The translations under genes and the position numbers were made by a program. From Synergistales bacterium (GTDB lineage: Bacteria; Synergistota; Synergistia; Synergistales; Synergistaceae): a DNA stretch of 17,062 nucleotides. The stretch lies in contig BOCB01000034.1 of assembly GCA_026002695.1 (NCBI GenBank), positions 1 through 17,062 on the forward strand, written 5' to 3'. Shown here in pieces: positions 14,393-17,062 of this stretch (the first letter of the stretch is position 1; each line of letters starts with the position of its first letter). Under the pieces are notes generated by a model. The model saw only the letters and a list, made by a program, of their open reading frames with translations. It made no database searches and had not been told where the DNA came from.

Positions 14393-15446
14393 CGTCAATA
14401 CATTCAAATATGCTCTTATCAAAAATAGCAAGATTGGTACTACCGAAATTCATAGTGCTTTTATACTCTACACCGTCATAGTTTTCGCTTTTTATAAATT
14501 CAGCGATAAACTGTGTTGGCAAATAATCAAGCGGACTATCGTTTCGTCGTAGTGGTTTTGAAACGGCATCTGCGAAATCACGCAAGCAAGAATGATTTAT
14601 TGCGTACTGCCATAAATCGCCATAACCATATGGACTTTTTGTAATGTATACAAATGGGCTTATATCAGCCAAGTCGAGCAAGTTCACCACTCTGAAAGCA
14701 CGCTTAGCCCTAAAAGTGCCAACCGAAACAAAATCGTATGTACTTGCCCTGATTTCGCTTAGCGCGGTTTCAGCATTTGACGCTAAATAGAGTACGGATA
14801 CACCCTCTGGGCTGATGCGTCCTGCTGTACTTTTATCGCTCGGAGGTGCGCCCATTTTATCGGCGGTTAACCCGTCTCTATCATCGCATCTACGAGCGCG
14901 GTAACAAATGAAATCAGCATCGTAATTTTTAACTGCATAGCTTAGAAATGAAGCCATTATTTCAGGGTGAAAGAGATTGTTGTGAAATCTATTTTTGTAT
15001 TTAATCACATCTGAAAAAGCATCCCAATTCCATCCGCTTACTATCCCGAATTCTGACAAGGCATCATCATCCGAATTCGTAATACGGACATTTCCAGTAT
15101 AGACAGGATCATCAACATCTCTGTATGCTGAGCACAGATTTGAAACAAGGTCAATTAGAACATATTTTCTGTCAAGACCATGCGTATCATACAGCTTATC
15201 GCTGAAAATTTCGCTGAAAATGCTCCAGTCAGTTAACAATGCAAACTGTAATTCTTTATCGCTATTATTGTCGGGTTCGTAAACGTCAATCACGCCGTTT
15301 ATCATATCTTCAACGGCGCCAACTTCACCTATTGGATAAATGTGAATGCCTGTGCTTCCACAGAAGTCACAATTACCCATCTCCCCTTGTGATTTTATCA
15401 CTTCGCGAATTTCACTGTCACGAAAGCACTCAATGCAACAATTCAT
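14340..15446 (-). CDS. RES-domain protein with N-terminal zinc-ribbon (HEPN/RES N-terminal type)
   Basis: The 368 residues divide in two. The N-terminal part has a four-Cys site (Cys-4, 7, 26, 29; CIEC and CDFC) followed by an alpha-helical region to about 170, resembling the HEPN/RES N-terminal domain. The C-terminal part is a RES domain: ICYRARR (Arg-183), AGRISPEGVSVLYLA (Arg-210, Tyr-220), AETALSEIR (Glu-231), PTQFIAEFI (310-318), YDGVEYKS (323-330) and GSTNLAIFD (Ser-336). RES toxins of Xre-RES pairs consume NAD+ or modify proteins with ADP-ribose; whether this one does is inference. No Xre antitoxin is adjacent. Its ATG overlaps the stop of the upstream sce7725-like gene (ATGA), with its own GGAGG (15454-15458) 7 nt upstream. 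It is last in the operon and AT-rich relative to the housekeeping genes. Confidence 0.88.
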   Translation of the reverse strand: MNCCIECFRDSEIREVIKSQGEMGNCDFCGSTGIHIYPIGEVGAVEDMINGVIDVYEPDNNSDKELQFALLTDWSIFSEIFSDKLYDTHGLDRKYVLIDLVSNLCSAYRDVDDPVYTGNVRITNSDDDALSEFGIVSGWNWDAFSDVIKYKNRFHNNLFHPEIMASFLSYAVKNYDADFICYRARRCDDRDGLTADKMGAPPSDKSTAGRISPEGVSVLYLASNAETALSEIRASTYDFVSVGTFRAKRAFRVVNLLDLADISPFVYITKSPYGYGDLWQYAINHSCLRDFADAVSKPLRRNDSPLDYLPTQFIAEFIKSENYDGVEYKSTMNFGSTNLAIFDKSIFECIDVKTVEVSEIQYLTKPSI

Positions 15447-16402
15447 TTGTTCGCCTCCGAGTCAAGAAATTTACCCATCAATTCTAAATGGTGCATTATC
15501 GACAGCTTTTTTAGAGTGGGGAGTCCGGGATAAGTTCCCGTATCCCAATGAGTATTAAGCTTTGACATCGCACTGGTTGGAGGCTTTCCGTCAATGAATA
15601 GGTCGGGTCTTTCTTTTTGCCATTCTTTTTCCCACGCAATGTACTTGGCAAGTGCCTCACGGAATTTACCCGCAACGTCAGATGTATCACGATTAGAATC
15701 CGATATAAAATGTCGAACCCTCAACTCGTTCTTTACATTAAGGTATACGATATGAATTGCGACGGCATAGGGGGCGAATCCACTTTCGTTATAGTCATTT
15801 CCAATTATCGAATAATCACCAAAACCAACGTATCCCTCCGTTGAATAAAACAAGTGGTCATCGGAATAGAATTCGTCATCATTCTTAGAATAATCTGCGT
15901 TCTTGTCCTGTTTTATAAATTTATCCTCAAACAGAACTTTCCCTTGTTTGACAACACGGCGTAGCGAACGTTCATCGGAAAAAAGCGTATACTGCGGCGG
16001 AACATCGCCGAACTCGGTCTTGTATATTTCAAGGAAATCACGATTATCAAGCACGGTAGTAATACCCGACGGCGCAATGCCTTTTGCGCTCAGCTTACCG
16101 AAAACGTCATATGTGGATTTGCTCATCAGTAGCGTAGGCATAACCCTCGATAAGTTACCTGACTTTTGAATATAAGCGTCAAGAAAATTATCCTGGCCCG
16201 CAAAATCTCCGACAGACGGATTGAATATAAGCGCGAGCGGCAATTCGGCGTCGAAAAATGCCTGAAACGTTCCCTCAAAAGTTGAAGTCAACTTGATAGG
16301 CTCGACAACAGGGATAATGTGAGAACCGAGCAGACCGCCTTTAACCAGTTCTTTCAATGCGAGCAGTTCATACTGCCGCCCTCTAAGATACGGAAAATAC
16401 AT
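15443..16402 (-). CDS. sce7725-family protein (319 aa)
   Basis: The protein starts MYFPYLRGRQYELLAL and continues with IIPVVEPIKL, the hallmark of the sce7725 family, named after a Sorangium cellulosum gene and commonly found next to sce7726. As far as I recall, it is related to the phage T4 beta-protein family. The fold is probably an (alpha/beta) barrel-like protein; no membrane segment, signal or known catalytic motif is visible. Conserved-looking parts include YVGFGDYS (191-198), AIHIVYLN (215-222) and a C-terminal THWDTGTYPGLP (285-296). I choose the ATG at 16402 because GGGGG (16410-16414) lies 7 nt upstream and the family begins there. A longer frame to 16447 would overlap the upstream gene without a ribosome site. 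It is 4 bp after the sce7726-like stop and overlaps the RES start by 4 bp. Molecular function is unknown. Confidence 0.82.
   Translation of the reverse strand: MYFPYLRGRQYELLALKELVKGGLLGSHIIPVVEPIKLTSTFEGTFQAFFDAELPLALIFNPSVGDFAGQDNFLDAYIQKSGNLSRVMPTLLMSKSTYDVFGKLSAKGIAPSGITTVLDNRDFLEIYKTEFGDVPPQYTLFSDERSLRRVVKQGKVLFEDKFIKQDKNADYSKNDDEFYSDDHLFYSTEGYVGFGDYSIIGNDYNESGFAPYAVAIHIVYLNVKNELRVRHFISDSNRDTSDVAGKFREALAKYIAWEKEWQKERPDLFIDGKPPTSAMSKLNTHWDTGTYPGLPTLKKLSIMHHLELMGKFLDSEANK
15454..15458 (-). promoter_or_regulatory. Ribosome binding site of the RES gene
   Basis: GGAGG on the minus strand inside the 3' end of the sce7725-like gene, 7 nt before the ATG at 15446. It shows the RES gene is translated in its own right as well as by coupling. 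Confidence 0.65.
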
Positions 16403-16406
16403 CTTG

Positions 16407-17062
16407 CTACCCCCTGTATTGTTGTTCGAGCATCTGCTCAATATCATTTAGCCGTTTCGTCATATTTGAAAAATAGACTACAGACTTCAACTCCGGTTGG
16501 ATTTGGGAGAACGCCGTTGTTGTTATTTTGTTGCGTTCCTTCAACTCGGCAAGCGCGAGTTTTTGAGCGTCGAGTATTGGTATTTTCTGAAACCAATCAA
16601 GGTAAGTACGGAAGTGAAATACCGGAGTTGCCTGCGGTATTTCGCCAAAGAACTTGCGAACCGCGTTTTCATATTCGCGTTTGCGTAATAGCTTGAATAT
16701 GCAAGTGTGGTCAAGTTCTTCGTCAAACTGTTGCGGTTCTCTGCGGTCTTTGCGGTTGAACCAATCGTTGCTATCATTTACGACATAAATCCCCACAGAT
16801 TCGCCCATATCGCCCTGTTCAGCAAGTATGCGTTCCACACGTTCATATTCGTGAATTGTAGATAGCACCGACACTTTACTGAATGCCTTGAAATAGTCAT
16901 TTAACTGGTCGTGAAGCCTGTCAAAGTTATCAAGGTCAGACTTTATTTCGTATACGCGCCCTTCACCGTTAATCATTACAAAATCGGCTATGTGACCGCC
17001 AATCCATACCTGTGAAAGAGCTGTCGTCGTGGTTACATTATGCTTATTGCTACAAAGCAAAC
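16407..17062 (-). CDS. sce7726-family protein, PD-(D/E)XK nuclease-like, 5' end outside window
   Basis: At least 218 residues of an open frame that continues past the right edge; a TTG at 17060 is in frame but is probably not the true start. Residues numbered from that TTG: IADFVMING with Asp-26, then RVYEIKSDLDNFDRL with Glu-38 and Lys-40. This is the D...ExK core of a PD-(D/E)XK nuclease-like fold and matches the sce7726 family, which is linked to sce7725. Past it lie a predicted alpha/beta core (VSVLSTIHEY, VGIYVVND) and a helical C-terminal half with many aromatic and charged residues. Whether it cuts DNA is not known. The missing N-terminal part, about 30-60 residues in relatives, likely holds the first catalytic helix. 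It is the first visible gene of the operon, so the promoter lies outside the window. Confidence 0.82.
   Translation of the reverse strand, partial: LLCSNKHNVTTTTALSQVWIGGHIADFVMINGEGRVYEIKSDLDNFDRLHDQLNDYFKAFSKVSVLSTIHEYERVERILAEQGDMGESVGIYVVNDSNDWFNRKDRREPQQFDEELDHTCIFKLLRKREYENAVRKFFGEIPQATPVFHFRTYLDWFQKIPILDAQKLALAELKERNKITTTAFSQIQPELKSVVYFSNMTKRLNDIEQMLEQQYRG

Noticed and set aside
16403..16447. Longer sce7725-like frame starting at 16447
   Set aside because: The extra 15 residues overlap the upstream gene and have no ribosome site; GGGGG 7 nt before 16402 and the family N-terminus fit better.
14034..17062. Insertion sequence or integrase flanking the accessory segment
   Set aside because: No transposase, integrase or terminal inverted repeats were seen within the window; the right boundary is outside it.

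Overview
This window looks like a piece of bacterial chromosome of about 55-60% G+C (one hand-counted line in tyrA gives 34 of 60). Ordinary housekeeping genes fill positions 1 to about 14033, and a clearly A+T-richer accessory segment runs from about 14074 to the right end (two hand-counted lines give 18/60 and 26/60). RpoB/RpoC with a roughly 200-residue beta-prime N-terminal insertion, together with the general protein style, would fit Synergistota or a similar deep-branching anaerobe. That is an inference and not proven here.

Left part, minus strand, read from right to left. rpoB (start 12963) and rpoC (start 9277) form a tightly coupled pair (TAATG overlap), driven by a near-consensus sigma-70 promoter at 13053-13081. 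Next come a ZnuA/TroA-type metal-binding lipoprotein-like or secreted solute-binding protein (3107-4069), a membrane-anchored protein of unknown function (1387-2871), and tyrS (start 1272). tyrS is cut in its C-terminal S4 domain because the first 109 bases of the window are an exact inverted copy of 1812-1920. This looks like an amplification or assembly chimera at a contig end and not biology. The usual ribosomal-protein neighbours of rpoBC (rplJ/rplL upstream, rpsL/rpsG/fusA downstream) are absent. tyrA (prephenate dehydrogenase) starts at 13206, divergent from rpoB.

Right part. Directly after the tyrA terminator-like hairpin lies a doubly truncated toxin-antitoxin scar: a RelB/DinJ-type antitoxin without its N-terminus (14074-14274) overlapping the first codons of a YoeB/Txe-like toxin (14264-14312). 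Beyond it a minus-strand operon enters from the right edge: an sce7726-like PD-(D/E)XK nuclease-fold protein (partial), an sce7725-like protein, and a zinc-ribbon/RES-domain protein with NAD-targeting toxin-like motifs. These genes are coupled by a 4-bp gap and an ATGA overlap. This three-gene cassette is the best candidate in the window for a poorly described anti-phage or toxin-like system. The nuclease-like and RES proteins are the presumptive effectors, and the sce7725-like protein is a possible sensor or regulator (inference).

No rRNA, tRNA, CRISPR array, transposase or complete insertion sequence was found.
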